From Blastocatellia bacterium (GTDB lineage Bacteria > Acidobacteriota > Blastocatellia > Pyrinomonadales > Pyrinomonadaceae), in the NCBI GenBank assembly GCA_003168335.1, contig PMSM01000003.1:434001-498000 (forward strand): a stretch of DNA of 64,000 bases. Reading direction: 5' to 3'. Position numbers and translations under genes: made by a program. A model generated the notes under the pieces. It saw only the letters and a program-made list of their open reading frames with translations, was not told the DNA's origin and searched no databases. The first letter of the stretch is position 1. Each line of letters starts with the position of its first letter. Positions 26,542 to 35,236 of this stretch are shown here, piece after piece.

Positions 26542-27582
26542 TCACTGAATGATCTCGGGTCTGGCTTCTTCATCTTGATCAGCCGGCGCTGGCATTTGAG
26601 CTTGCGCTTCCTGTCTTAACGCGCGGAGGTGTCTTCCAAACTGTCCATTCCATGGCGGAATCACTACCGAGACGGCACCGTGCGCCTGTGCCTGACAAGC
26701 GAGACGAATCAAGGGTCTTGGTTCAGCGGTGTCGATGTAGCCGAATTCCTTTATCTTTTTTCCTTCGCGGACGGCGACGTCGGCGAGTTTGTCCGCACCG
26801 CCGAGCACGCCCACCCAGCACGTGCCGCACGAGGCGGAACGGCATTCGACGGGAATCGGCCCTTCCATGCGTCGTGGATCGATGGCCACCCAATCACGCG
26901 AACGATCATTGGCCGCGCCCCAGGCCATGTCCTGGCCTTCGTTCAAAATGTATTTCGCTTTGTCGTCACATTCGTCGTGCGTGACGGTGAACTGTTTGTT
27001 GACCGTGCGCAGAAAACCCAGCAGGCCCTGGCTATCCTGCTTGGTCCGATCGCGGAGAATCTGCGCTGGAGATTTCTTCGCGTGTTTGCGGTCGATGTTA
27101 ATCGTGCCGGGCGCGCTCTTGAAGGTCGACAGACCGGCCTGCTGCACCGTCATGAAAGCGACGGCGGTGATGCCGACCAGCAGGGATTCGTCTTGCTTCG
27201 CTTCCGGCGCCGCGCGCCTGGCGACCGCTAGAATCTGATCTGCCAATGAAGCGCGAGATGGTTGATCAAAAGAATCCGCATGCTGCTCGACGGCCTTCTT
27301 TACCTGGGGCCAGAAGCGGTGGCCATACAGAAACTTGTGCGAACTATCGACCTGATCTTTCAATTCGTAATCGCCTTGCAGCAGTAAATGCTGCGCCAGC
27401 TTCTCGCGATCTTCCGCCTGTTCGAGGGCGCGGAACAAAGCCAGCGGATAGAAAGCGAACCAAATTTGCGTGGCGTTGCGATCGACTTCGTGGGTCGGCC
27501 GCAAAAGCAACGCCAGCGTAGCCGACCATGCTTCTTCGTCGTGTTGATTCAGGAACTGCTCAAAAGGGGTTTCAGTATTCAT
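26542..27582 (-). CDS. Protein with C-terminal 2Fe-2S ferredoxin domain
   Basis: The 346-residue protein has an alpha-helical N-terminal domain (about 1-190) of unknown function and a plant-type ferredoxin domain (about 190-325). Cluster ligands are visible in PVECRSASCGTCWVGVLGG (C-x4-C-x2-C) and LACQAQAHG (fourth Cys). The helical part speaks of HDEEAWSATLALLLRPTHEVDRNATQIWF; no enzyme motif is seen. It could pass electrons to an unidentified partner. Tail is Gln/Glu/Ala rich. Confidence 0.8.
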   Translation of the reverse strand: MNTETPFEQFLNQHDEEAWSATLALLLRPTHEVDRNATQIWFAFYPLALFRALEQAEDREKLAQHLLLQGDYELKDQVDSSHKFLYGHRFWPQVKKAVEQHADSFDQPSRASLADQILAVARRAAPEAKQDESLLVGITAVAFMTVQQAGLSTFKSAPGTINIDRKHAKKSPAQILRDRTKQDSQGLLGFLRTVNKQFTVTHDECDDKAKYILNEGQDMAWGAANDRSRDWVAIDPRRMEGPIPVECRSASCGTCWVGVLGGADKLADVAVREGKKIKEFGYIDTAEPRPLIRLACQAQAHGAVSVVIPPWNGQFGRHLRALRQEAQAQMPAPADQDEEARPEIIQ

Positions 27583-27645
27583 GGCGTGTCAGATCAGAAT
27601 TCCTCGGCTAATGAAAACGCTTAGTTTAGCAGCTTCGCTGCCGTA

Positions 27646-27711
27646 TCAGAAGCCCGACCGTCAGGGAGGGCTCGATTTGATGGGGCCCTCCCTGACGGTC
27701 GGGCTTCTGAC
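27646..27711. repeat. Palindrome AGAAGCCCGACCGTCAGGGAGGG (family E, complete)
   Basis: tcagaagcccgaccgtcagggaggg and its exact reverse complement flank a 16-base centre. The very long perfect stem lies between the 5' ends of two divergent genes, so it is not placed as a terminator. Single arms occur at 5264 and 24321. Confidence 0.85.
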
Positions 27712-27777
27712 ACATTGCGTTTGACAAGGGGCGATTGAGTCAAGTAAAAGTCGTCTCAAATTCGAGGAGAGTTGACC

Positions 27778-28131
27778 GTGGCAGAAAATCAGGATGAACA
27801 TGCAGGAGCCCGTCGCACTTTTGACGGCGCTTATGGGTTCTCGTTTAGTATCGCGATTGGCCTGGTGTTGTTCATTGCCGGTCTGATCATCAGCCTGACC
27901 CTCGGTGGGGGAACCAGCATCGGGTTGATCTTCGGAATTCCGCTGCTCGTGGCGGGCCTGATCATCCCCATCTTCATGATGCGCGATCTCTTTAAAACGA
28001 ACGAGATCAAAGAGCCCTGTCCCAAGTGTGGAGAGATGATTAAAACCTCAGATGCGACTTTGCAGCTCAAGTGTCCCGGTTGTCAGAGCGTGATTAATAT
28101 CCGCGATGAGAAGTTGTTTCTGGCCGAGTAG
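27778..28131 (+). CDS. Two-helix membrane protein with zinc ribbon
   Basis: The 117-residue protein has two membrane helices (about 20-42 and 45-67) followed by a cytoplasmic zinc-ribbon: PCPKCGEMIKTSDATLQLKCPGCQSV (two CxxC pairs). I prefer GTG 27778 over the track's TTG 27772 because gaggaga lies seven bases upstream of GTG. Function unknown. Confidence 0.75.
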   Translation: MAENQDEHAGARRTFDGAYGFSFSIAIGLVLFIAGLIISLTLGGGTSIGLIFGIPLLVAGLIIPIFMMRDLFKTNEIKEPCPKCGEMIKTSDATLQLKCPGCQSVINIRDEKLFLAE

Positions 28132-28227
28132 TAAACGGCCTGCTGCTTATTTCTTCCTGAGACACTCTCGTTCAATCTTTTGCGGCTTTGCCGCTTGAGA
28201 CTGGCCTACGGGTGGGACTGCTAAACG

Positions 28228-28524
28228 TTACAGTGGCGGTAGCCAGGTGCGCGTCCAGTAGTCGCTGATCGTCAACGCAAACAGAATCGCCAACCAGAAA
28301 AGCGCCGATCCGATAATCAACCAGATCAGACGGGAACTGTAGCGCACGTGCATGAAGTAGAGGATCACCAGCGTAGCTTTTACTACCGCGATCGTCAGCG
28401 CCACGATCGCATTCAACGGCCCGGGAAAATCGCGGAAGGCCGCGAGCACGGTGAGGCCGGTCCCCAGCATCAAGGCCAGGAAGATCGTGAGGTAAACTCT
28501 CGGATGAACTATGTGCTCGCTCAT
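28228..28524 (-). CDS. ctaF: Cytochrome c oxidase subunit IV (small)
   Basis: The 98-residue protein has three membrane helices and the features of prokaryotic cytochrome c oxidase subunit IV: HPRVYLTIFLALMLGTGLTVLAAF, IVALTIAVVKATLVILYFMHVRYSS and a final helix. KATLVILYFMHV is the family signature. It is the last gene of the respiratory cluster and stabilises the oxidase. Confidence 0.88.
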   Translation of the reverse strand: MSEHIVHPRVYLTIFLALMLGTGLTVLAAFRDFPGPLNAIVALTIAVVKATLVILYFMHVRYSSRLIWLIIGSALFWLAILFALTISDYWTRTWLPPL

Positions 28525-28611
28525 ATCTCAGAGATCACAAGTCAGAGATCAGAAGTCAGTCAGCTCAAAAAAACCAAATCTGCAATCCGAATTTCGCAAT
28601 TCGAAATCCAG

Positions 28612-29358
28612 TCAGCCCAAATGTCCTTCCAGGTGACGTCCCAGCAGGTAAAGCAAAGGGAACAGAAAAATCCAGATGATGTCCACAAAGTGCCAGTACA
28701 GTCCTGAGATCTCGACCGGCGCGTGATACTCCGGGCCAAACCGCCCCCGCCCGGCCATGATTGTCAGGACAATCAGCAAGCCGATGCCGATGATCATGTG
28801 CAGCGCGTGCAGGCCCGTCATCGCGAAATAAATCCAGTAGAACAACTCAACGTTGCGCACGTTGGCGCCCTCGACTAAATGCAGCTTGTGCGGATCGGTA
28901 TCCCCCGGCTTGGCCACGGCGGGATTAAACGGACGTCCGGGAATTAGCTGGCCGGGAATTAAACTGTCAACGTACTTGTCGTGATACTCAACGGCTTTGA
29001 TTCCCAAAAACGTCATGCCCAGGACTATCGTCAAGAGCAGATAGATGACGGAATTTCGCCGCCTGCCCAATTGAGTGCTGAAGACGGCCATCGCCATCGT
29101 AAAGCTGCTGACGATTAGGACGACGGTGTTAACGCCACCGAGGCGGATATCGAGGTGGTTGCTGGCCGTCGCAAAGGCGGCCGGATACTGGTAGCGGTAG
29201 ATCGTGTAGGCCAGGAACAGCCCGCCAAAGAACATGAGCTCAGTGACGAGAAAAACCCACATGCCCAAGGTGCCTGCCTCACGCTGCTGCTCCATGTTTT
29301 CAAAGTGGTGCTGCAACGCGCGGTGCGTCGTGGGTTCGTGTGTTAGACCTTCCGTCAA
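28612..29358 (-). CDS. ctaE: Cytochrome c oxidase subunit III
   Basis: The 248-residue protein starts (as chosen here) at TTG 29358 (LTEGLTHEPTTHRALQHHF). The track's longer start at 29412 reads through a palindrome (gaggcgggcgatagcccgcctc), so it is rejected. aggaagagg lies 13 bases upstream of TTG. The conserved core has GTLGMWVFLVTELMFFGGLF, LHALHMIIGIG and the C-terminal SGLYWHFVDIIWIFLFPLLYL, all standard for subunit III. It lies directly downstream of subunit I. Confidence 0.9.
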   Translation of the reverse strand: MTEGLTHEPTTHRALQHHFENMEQQREAGTLGMWVFLVTELMFFGGLFLAYTIYRYQYPAAFATASNHLDIRLGGVNTVVLIVSSFTMAMAVFSTQLGRRRNSVIYLLLTIVLGMTFLGIKAVEYHDKYVDSLIPGQLIPGRPFNPAVAKPGDTDPHKLHLVEGANVRNVELFYWIYFAMTGLHALHMIIGIGLLIVLTIMAGRGRFGPEYHAPVEISGLYWHFVDIIWIFLFPLLYLLGRHLEGHLG

Positions 29359-29375
29359 CGTCGTCCTCTTCCTGT

Positions 29376-29408
29376 TTAGAGGCGGGCGATAGCCCGCCTC
29401 TAAACAAA
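29376..29408. repeat. Palindrome TTTAGAGGCGGGC between ctaD and ctaE
   Basis: tttagaggcgggcgatagcccgcctctaaa is a near-perfect hairpin in the gap between subunits I and III. It may be a repeat or adjust relative expression of the two genes. Confidence 0.6.
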
Positions 29409-29416
29409 TCACTTAA

Positions 29417-31084
29417 TCAGGTCCCCGCCGGCTTTTGCCGTTCGAACTTTCCCACCACTTCTTTATGCTCGGGCGCGGCGAACTGGTACGCTTCGGTGGT
29501 CACCACCGGCGTCGTCAAGAAATTCTCGGTTGGTGGTGGTGAAGCTGTCTGCCATTCCAGGCCGGGTAGATTCCACGGGTTGGCTGCGGCGATCGGGCCA
29601 TAGCGCATCGACCAAACCAGATAGCACAGCGGGATCAATAACCCGACGCCCAGAATCGACGCGCCCGCCGTCGATAAAACGTGCAGCACCTGCCACGAGA
29701 CCATATCAGCGGGGTAAGTGTGATAACGCCGCGGCATGCCCATGTAACCCAGCACAAACTGTGGCGAAAACGTCAGATTGAATCCGACAAAAACCACCAG
29801 CGCTGAAAAGCGCCCCCAACCTTCCGGATACATGCGGCCGCTGATCTTCGGCCACCAGTAATGCAATCCGCCGAGATAAGCCAGCAAGGTCCCGCCGACC
29901 ATGATGTAGTGAAAATGCGCCACGATGAAATAGGTGTCGCTCAAATGCACGTCGGTTGCGAGCGAAGCAAGGAACAATCCTGTCATCCCGCCGATGGTGA
30001 ACAAGCCGATAAAACCGAGCGCGTAGAGCATCGGTGTGTCGTACGAGATTGAACCCTTGTAAAGCGTCGCGGTCCAGTTGAAAACTTTGATGGCCGAGGG
30101 AATCGCGACCGCGAAACTCAGAAACGAAAAGATCATCCCCGCATAAACGGACTGGCCGGAGACAAACAGGTGGTGGCCCCAAACCAGAAAGCCGAACACC
30201 GCAATCGCCAGGCTCGAGAAAGCGATGAACTTGTAACCAAAAATATTCTTGCGCGAGAAGTTGGCAATCAGCTCGCTGACAACGCCCATCGCCGGCAGTA
30301 CCATGATGTAGACCGCCGGATGCGAATAGAACCAGAACAGATGCTGGAACAAGATCGGATCACCACCAGCTGCCGGGTCGAATATTCCTATGTGCGCGAG
30401 TCGCTCCAACGCGACCAGCAAAATAGTGACCGCGACGACCGGCGTTCCCAGGATCATGATCAGGCTGGTCGCGTAATGCGCCCAGATGAACAGCGGCAGG
30501 CGAAACCAGGTCATCCCCGGCGCGCGCATCGTGTGAATCGTGACGATGAAGTTCAGGCCCGTCAGAATCGATGAAAAGCCGCTGATGAAAATCCCGACGC
30601 CGGTGGCTATCACGTAAGAGTTCGAAAACGTAGTGCTGTAAGGAACGTAGAAGGTCCAGCCGGTATCGACGCCACCCGCGAGGAGCGCATAGATCGTGAT
30701 CAGTCCGCCGACCATGTAAATGTACCAGCTCAGCAGATTGATGCGCGGAAAGGCGAGGTCTTTCGCGCCAATCATCATCGGCACCAGAAAATTTCCCAAC
30801 GTCGCCGGAATCGCAGGGATGAGGAAGAAAAAGACCATGATGATCCCGTGCTGAGTGAACATCTTGTTGTAAGTGCTCGACTGCACGAGGTCGGCCTGCG
30901 GAGTAAGCAACTCCAGGCGGATGGCCATCGCATAAAGGCTGCCGATGAAGAAGTAGAAGCTGATCGCGCCGAGGTAAAGCAGGGCGATGCGCTTGTGATC
31001 TCTGGTCAACAGCCACGACTTCAAGCCGTATTCGGCGTTGATGTAGTTAGTGTGTGGCGGCTTTGGTGTTTCGAATTCTTCCAT
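29417..31084 (-). CDS. ctaD: Cytochrome c oxidase subunit I, A2 type
   Basis: The 555-residue heme-copper oxidase core has about 12 helices. The first heme ligand region is [18 protein letters not shown]. The K/D channel helix reads [17 protein letters not shown], with YSHP in place of the GHPEV glutamate, the mark of A2-type oxidases. HHLFVSGQ carries the CuB histidines and [11 protein letters not shown] the heme a3/a ligands. It oxidises cytochrome c and pumps protons. The gene follows ctaC after a 260-base gap that holds a hairpin array. Confidence 0.95.
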   Translation of the reverse strand: MEEFETPKPPHTNYINAEYGLKSWLLTRDHKRIALLYLGAISFYFFIGSLYAMAIRLELLTPQADLVQSSTYNKMFTQHGIIMVFFFLIPAIPATLGNFLVPMMIGAKDLAFPRINLLSWYIYMVGGLITIYALLAGGVDTGWTFYVPYSTTFSNSYVIATGVGIFISGFSSILTGLNFIVTIHTMRAPGMTWFRLPLFIWAHYATSLIMILGTPVVAVTILLVALERLAHIGIFDPAAGGDPILFQHLFWFYSHPAVYIMVLPAMGVVSELIANFSRKNIFGYKFIAFSSLAIAVFGFLVWGHHLFVSGQSVYAGMIFSFLSFAVAIPSAIKVFNWTATLYKGSISYDTPMLYALGFIGLFTIGGMTGLFLASLATDVHLSDTYFIVAHFHYIMVGGTLLAYLGGLHYWWPKISGRMYPEGWGRFSALVVFVGFNLTFSPQFVLGYMGMPRRYHTYPADMVSWQVLHVLSTAGASILGVGLLIPLCYLVWSMRYGPIAAANPWNLPGLEWQTASPPPTENFLTTPVVTTEAYQFAAPEHKEVVGKFERQKPAGT

Positions 31085-31149
31085 GCTTTTTAGAAAACAA
31101 TTACCCGTTTAGAGTAGGCGACTACCAAACCAAGCTTGTGATCCTTCTT

Positions 31150-31335
31150 ACGGCTCTGCCGTCCGATGTGCGGAAAGGCTATGCCTTTCCGGTTAACTCG
31201 ATATATATCGCTCTCTCGGCAAGGCTGCGCCTTGCCGAGACTGAGGCGGAGCCTCAGATGAATAAGAACCCACTTCTCGGAAAGCCAAAGGCTTTCCGCA
31301 CATCAGGCGGCAAAGCCGCAAATTGCTTGAGATTA
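31150..31335. repeat. Hairpin array H2 between ctaC and ctaD
   Basis: Consecutive stem-loops of differing sequence: cggaaaggctatgcctttccg, ctcggcaaggctgcgccttgccgag, ctgaggcggagcctcag, cggaaagccaaaggctttccg, gcggcaaagccgc. All share a GC-rich stem with a short loop. No ORF is credible here. Confidence 0.65.
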
Positions 31336-31345
31336 ATGTTTGCTT

Positions 31346-32341
31346 TCATTTCGGTGTTGCACTCGGCTTACTTGCCGGCGCAGGCTTCGCCGTCTGCGTC
31401 TCAGTCTTTGGTATCGACAAAGACTTAACGTAAGCCACCAGTTGCAAGAGCTGTTCTTCACTGAGCTGACCCTGGAACGAAGGCATGATTGGTCCAAAGC
31501 CCGTGACGATCTTCGCCTGCGGATTCAGGATCGATTCACGTATATACCCCTCGTCGGCTGTTACCGTTTGACCGTTATTCAGCGCGACCTTGCTGCCGGA
31601 CACTCCCAAGAGCGCCGGCCCGCGTCCACCTTCGGCGTTGGCGCCGTGGCAGGAGGCGCAGCCCAGCGACTCGAACATCTGTTGCCCGGCGGCCGCCGGC
31701 GACATTTGGTTCGCGTTGCCGCTCAGCCAGTTTTCGTACTCGGTCGGCTCCATCACCACCACCCAGCCACCCATGCCCGAATGATTCATGCCACAGTACT
31801 CGGCGCAAAAGAAGTGATAACGTCCGGGCTTGGTCGCTTCGAACCATTCGGTCGTGTAACGGCCTGGCACCACGTCGGCCTTGATGCGAAAAGCCGGGAT
31901 AAAGACGTCATGAATCACATCTTCCGAAGCCATGATCAATTTGATCTTGCGGCCTACGGGGACGTGCAGTTCGTTGATCTCGCGCTGGCCGGTGGCATGC
32001 TGAAACTTCCACATCCACTGTTTGCCGACGACGTATACTTCTTCGGCGTTTTTCGGCGGGCGGTACTGCGTGAAATAAACTTTCGCGCTCCAAAAAAAGA
32101 TGGTCATCGCGATCAGCAGCGGAATCACCGACCAGAGTATTTCCAGTTTGTGCGAGCCTTCGATCGGTCGCGGAATTTCGAATGCATTGCGGCGGCGATA
32201 TTTGATGACAAAGAAAATTATGATAAACGAAATCAACAGCGTGAAAAAGATAGTCACGCCGGAGATATAGAAATACAGCGCGTCCACATCGCCCGAATAG
32301 GTCGACGCGCTCTCTGGAATGAATGGAAACCAGGATTGCAT
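31346..32341 (-). CDS. ctaC: Cytochrome c oxidase subunit II with fused cytochrome c
   Basis: The 331-residue protein has two N-terminal membrane helices (about 20-45 and 65-85), a cupredoxin domain with CuA ligands (HDVFIPAFRIK and HFFCAEYCGMNHSGM) and a C-terminal class I cytochrome c domain with heme motif CASCHGANAEGGRGPAL and a Met ligand in GPIMPSFQG. This is the caa3 layout: electrons from ACIII enter through the heme. The tail is Ala/Pro/Lys rich. Confidence 0.95.
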   Translation of the reverse strand: MQSWFPFIPESASTYSGDVDALYFYISGVTIFFTLLISFIIIFFVIKYRRRNAFEIPRPIEGSHKLEILWSVIPLLIAMTIFFWSAKVYFTQYRPPKNAEEVYVVGKQWMWKFQHATGQREINELHVPVGRKIKLIMASEDVIHDVFIPAFRIKADVVPGRYTTEWFEATKPGRYHFFCAEYCGMNHSGMGGWVVVMEPTEYENWLSGNANQMSPAAAGQQMFESLGCASCHGANAEGGRGPALLGVSGSKVALNNGQTVTADEGYIRESILNPQAKIVTGFGPIMPSFQGQLSEEQLLQLVAYVKSLSIPKTETQTAKPAPASKPSATPK

Positions 32342-32443
32342 GGTTTAGATCTTTATATTCAACTTTCAAACCTGAAATTTCCGATCTCAGATTTCTCGGA
32401 GAGCCAGGACGCCTTCCCTCACGGCCGGGTTACCGGCCCGGAC

Positions 32444-33403
32444 TCACAGCTCCGACTCTTTGGCTTTCAGCACGACCGGCCGCCCCCGCTTTCGCAGAAC
32501 CAGTAACAATCCGACGATCAGGACCACAGTCACCCCGCCTGCCAGCCGCACGATGTTCATTACTACCGCGCCGTATTTTCCCGTCGCCGGATCGTAGTGA
32601 TAACAGTAAAGCAGCAGCGCATCGACGGGCGTGCCGATTTTGTTTTGCGAGGCTTCAACCAGGCCGAGGCGCAAGTCTTTCGGCGGATACTCGATGCCGT
32701 AAAAATAACGGGCGAGTTTTCCCTCCGGGGTCAGGACCATGATGCCGCTCGCGTGGGCGAACTGGTTTGTCTGCTCGTCCCAAACATAGCGAAAACCAAC
32801 GGCTTCGGTTAGCCGCTTGATGTTCGCTTCATCGCCGGTAAGAAAATGCCAGCCCCCTTCACCTCCGGGGCGGTTGTAAGCCTTCACATAAGTACTCTTC
32901 TTGGCGGCGGCCAGGTCCGGCGTTTCGCGCGAATCAAAACTGACCGTGACTACTTCATACTGTTCGCCAATATTGAATGAGATTTGTCTGAATGCGCCCA
33001 GCTCTCCATTCATGACCTGATTGCAGAGCATCGGGCAGGTGTAATAAACCAGAGACAGCACGACCGGCTTGCCGTTGAAGAACTGACTCAGACGCACCTC
33101 GCGGCCCTGCTCATCTTTGAAAACGGCGTCGAGCGGAATTTGCTCGTTTAATCTCTGATCGATGCCGACGTTCTTCAGGGCTTTTGGTAAGCCGGTCGAC
33201 ACCGGTCCGGATTCGGGACGCGTGCCGTAAAGCGGCAGGTTTGGTTGCGGTACGCCGGGCTGCCCGAGAGCAAGTAGGCAGTAGGCAGAAAGCAGGAGGC
33301 AGACTGCAGGAAGCAGACGGCAGGAGCCAGACGGCAGGAAGTAAATGGCGAAACGCACAGCGCCAATCACGCCGGCGAGTTTTCTGCATACTGCCTTTTG
33401 CAT
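32444..33403 (-). CDS. Sco1/SenC copper chaperone
   Basis: The 319-residue protein has a thioredoxin fold with copper ligands YYTCPMLCNQV (CxxxC, near residue 123) and a histidine in NQFAHASGIM. A C-terminal helix (about 288-308, VTVVLIVGLLLVL) anchors it. It delivers copper to CuA of subunit II, encoded just downstream. The N-terminal signal SGSCRLLPAVCLLLSAYCLLALG is encoded by tandem variants of the heptamer seen also near 35870 (family F), an unusual origin for a signal peptide. Confidence 0.9.
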   Translation of the reverse strand: MQKAVCRKLAGVIGAVRFAIYFLPSGSCRLLPAVCLLLSAYCLLALGQPGVPQPNLPLYGTRPESGPVSTGLPKALKNVGIDQRLNEQIPLDAVFKDEQGREVRLSQFFNGKPVVLSLVYYTCPMLCNQVMNGELGAFRQISFNIGEQYEVVTVSFDSRETPDLAAAKKSTYVKAYNRPGGEGGWHFLTGDEANIKRLTEAVGFRYVWDEQTNQFAHASGIMVLTPEGKLARYFYGIEYPPKDLRLGLVEASQNKIGTPVDALLLYCYHYDPATGKYGAVVMNIVRLAGGVTVVLIVGLLLVLRKRGRPVVLKAKESEL

Positions 33404-33450
33404 ACTGCCTTCTCTTTCCTGCCTACTGCTTCCTGCTGTCTGCCGCCTGC
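33270..33450. repeat. Heptanucleotide low-complexity repeat (family F)
   Basis: Tandem variants of gcagtag/gcaggag/gcagaag lie at 33270..33345 and 33385..33445, covering the start of the Sco gene and the end of the preceding gene. Similar tracts occur near 34010 and 35865..35905 (agcagtaagcagtaagcag). Confidence 0.75.
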
Positions 33451-33959
33451 GGTCTCGCTGGTAGTCCCTGCTTCAAAATTTCTTCTTTCGCTTTTTCGAT
33501 CGACAGGCCGTATCGCTGGCCGCTTTGATCGACCGGGCCGTTCTCAAGGATGTCGTCCCAGTGCCGGCGCAGGATCTTGATCTCGTACAGCGCGTTTTTC
33601 GGTTGTGCGGCGCCGGCCGTAATGGCATTGCCGGACTCTTCTTTCTTAATTGCCGCGGCCTTCTCAAGATCTTCCGCGAAGCCCGGCGCGCCCTGCAGGC
33701 GCGGCTCAGGCGGCAGACGATCTTTGTCGGTCAGCGCCATGGGTGACGGCGGCGGTTCCCTGGCTTCGTTTTCGAAAGAGCGAAACAAAGCCCACGTGAG
33801 AAAGAAGGTGGCAATGGTCAGCACCGAGAGTCCGACGAGAAATTTCACGATGCCAGAGACCTGGACGTCGCTGACCTCGTGGGCGACATCGACGTTCTTG
33901 ATGCGCGCCACGTCCGGCGCTTCCGTCACGTGACCTTCTTTGTGATCTCTCTCAGTCAT
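33423..33959 (-). CDS. Single-span membrane protein of the ACIII cluster
   Basis: The 178-residue protein has one membrane helix (about 37-60, KFLVGLSVLTIATFFLTWALF) and a hydrophilic C-terminal domain with ALYEIKILRRHWDDILENG. Lying between actF and sco, it has the size and topology of a small ACIII accessory subunit such as ActG, but I cannot confirm homology. The last residues LPARPQAADSRKQ are encoded by repeat family F. It starts at ATG 33959. Confidence 0.65.
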   Translation of the reverse strand: MTERDHKEGHVTEAPDVARIKNVDVAHEVSDVQVSGIVKFLVGLSVLTIATFFLTWALFRSFENEAREPPPSPMALTDKDRLPPEPRLQGAPGFAEDLEKAAAIKKEESGNAITAGAAQPKNALYEIKILRRHWDDILENGPVDQSGQRYGLSIEKAKEEILKQGLPARPQAADSRKQ

Positions 33960-34048
33960 TTATTTGTCACATTACCCACCCGTTACCGCGGGTGGTACTG
34001 ACCTGTTTTCCCTGCCGGCTGCTTACTGCCTACGTGCGTTTCGGTTCT

Positions 34049-35236
34049 TCAATGTCCCGCATGTGCGGCCAGCGCCTGCTCAAGCTGTGGATCGTTAATC
34101 GGGACCAGCGAACGCTTTTGCAACTGCCACGCAAAGGTCGCAATCCAGAGTCCGCCGATCGCAAACGGCGCCACCAGATCCATCCAACTCAAATGAAAAT
34201 GCTCACGATTGAAGCTCGGCTCGATCAGCCAGATCACATCCACCACGCGGGTTAACAGAATCAATAGTGCCAGCATCCCCAGCCGCTGCGGACTCTTTTT
34301 GGCCGCGCGCGACAATAGCGTCAAGAAGGGAAAGACAAATTGCAGAATGACGATCCCCAGCGCAATTACACCCCAGCCGCCATGTTTGCGCGCGACGAAC
34401 CAGACGGTCTCTTCGGGCAAGTTTGCCGACCAGATAATCAGGTATTGCGAGAACGCAAAATACATCCATAGCATTACCAGGGCCATCATCAGATTGCCCC
34501 AATCATGAAAATGCGACGTGCGCACGACCGCGTTCATAGGCTCGCGCTTTGCCAGCCACGACATTACCAGAATGCCGAACGCCAGCGCGCTTAAACTCCA
34601 TGAAGCTACAAAGATTAATCCATAGATCGTTGACGACCAGGCCGGGTCGAGGGACATCACCCAGTCGATCGAGGCAAACGTAATGGTCAGTATCAGCAGA
34701 CCCAGTCCCGGCCCGCTGATCATCTGCAAACGTTTCGAGAAGCGGCGATCCGCAGTGCGATCGTGTTGCAGTGAAAGCCAGTTGAGCAACAGCGCCATCA
34801 GCGACCAGATGGCAAAATAGAGCGCCGCGCGCATCATGAAGAATGCCGGATTCAAATAATGGGCGGCCTTTTCGCGCAGCACGGGAACCTGATCCATTTC
34901 CGCCCGGTTCGTCCAGGTGTAGATTTGATTCAACCCCACCAGCACCGGAATGAACAGCATCAACATCAGCGGCAGCGTGCGGGTCGCGGCTTCGAGCACG
35001 CGGCGAATTATCAGTCCCCAGGCGCCACCGGTCAGATGCTGCAACATCAAGAGCGCCATGCTGCCAATCGTGATTCCGATCCAAAAGATGAAGCCAACCA
35101 GATAAGCGTGAAAGAACTGCGTCCGATCAACCAATAAGCCGAAAACCAGCAGCGCGAAGAACAGCGCGCCTACGGCCAGCGCCAGAGTGCTCACTCGCTT
35201 CAAATCTCGCGGAGGTGTGTATCCGGCTTGAATCAC
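34049..35236 (-). CDS. actF: ACIII subunit ActF (quinol:cytochrome c oxidoreductase membrane subunit)
   Basis: The 395-residue protein has about ten membrane helices and matches the second, PsrC/NrfD-like large membrane subunit of alternative complex III (GFIFWIGITIGSMALLMLQHLTGGAWG, SIDWVMSLDPAWSSTIYGLIF, AFSQYLIIWSANLPEE). I move the start from 35356 to GTG 35236, which overlaps the actE stop in GTGA and has ggaggga upstream. The longer track start reads through the actE end in another frame. That ribosome site lies within a family B repeat. Confidence 0.9.
   Translation of the reverse strand: MIQAGYTPPRDLKRVSTLALAVGALFFALLVFGLLVDRTQFFHAYLVGFIFWIGITIGSMALLMLQHLTGGAWGLIIRRVLEAATRTLPLMLMLFIPVLVGLNQIYTWTNRAEMDQVPVLREKAAHYLNPAFFMMRAALYFAIWSLMALLLNWLSLQHDRTADRRFSKRLQMISGPGLGLLILTITFASIDWVMSLDPAWSSTIYGLIFVASWSLSALAFGILVMSWLAKREPMNAVVRTSHFHDWGNLMMALVMLWMYFAFSQYLIIWSANLPEETVWFVARKHGGWGVIALGIVILQFVFPFLTLLSRAAKKSPQRLGMLALLILLTRVVDVIWLIEPSFNREHFHLSWMDLVAPFAIGGLWIATFAWQLQKRSLVPINDPQLEQALAAHAGH

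Noticed and set aside
27646-27711. Rho-independent terminator
   Set aside because: It lies between the 5' ends of divergent genes and has no T run; arms occur elsewhere as repeats.
28612-29412. Long N-terminus of cytochrome oxidase subunit III (MICLEAGYRPPLNRK)
   Set aside because: It reads through a palindrome; the TTG start at 29358 has a better ribosome site and fits the family.
33270-33450. Possible CRISPR array
   Set aside because: The repeats are 7-base variants without spacers of regular length; they are low-complexity tracts.
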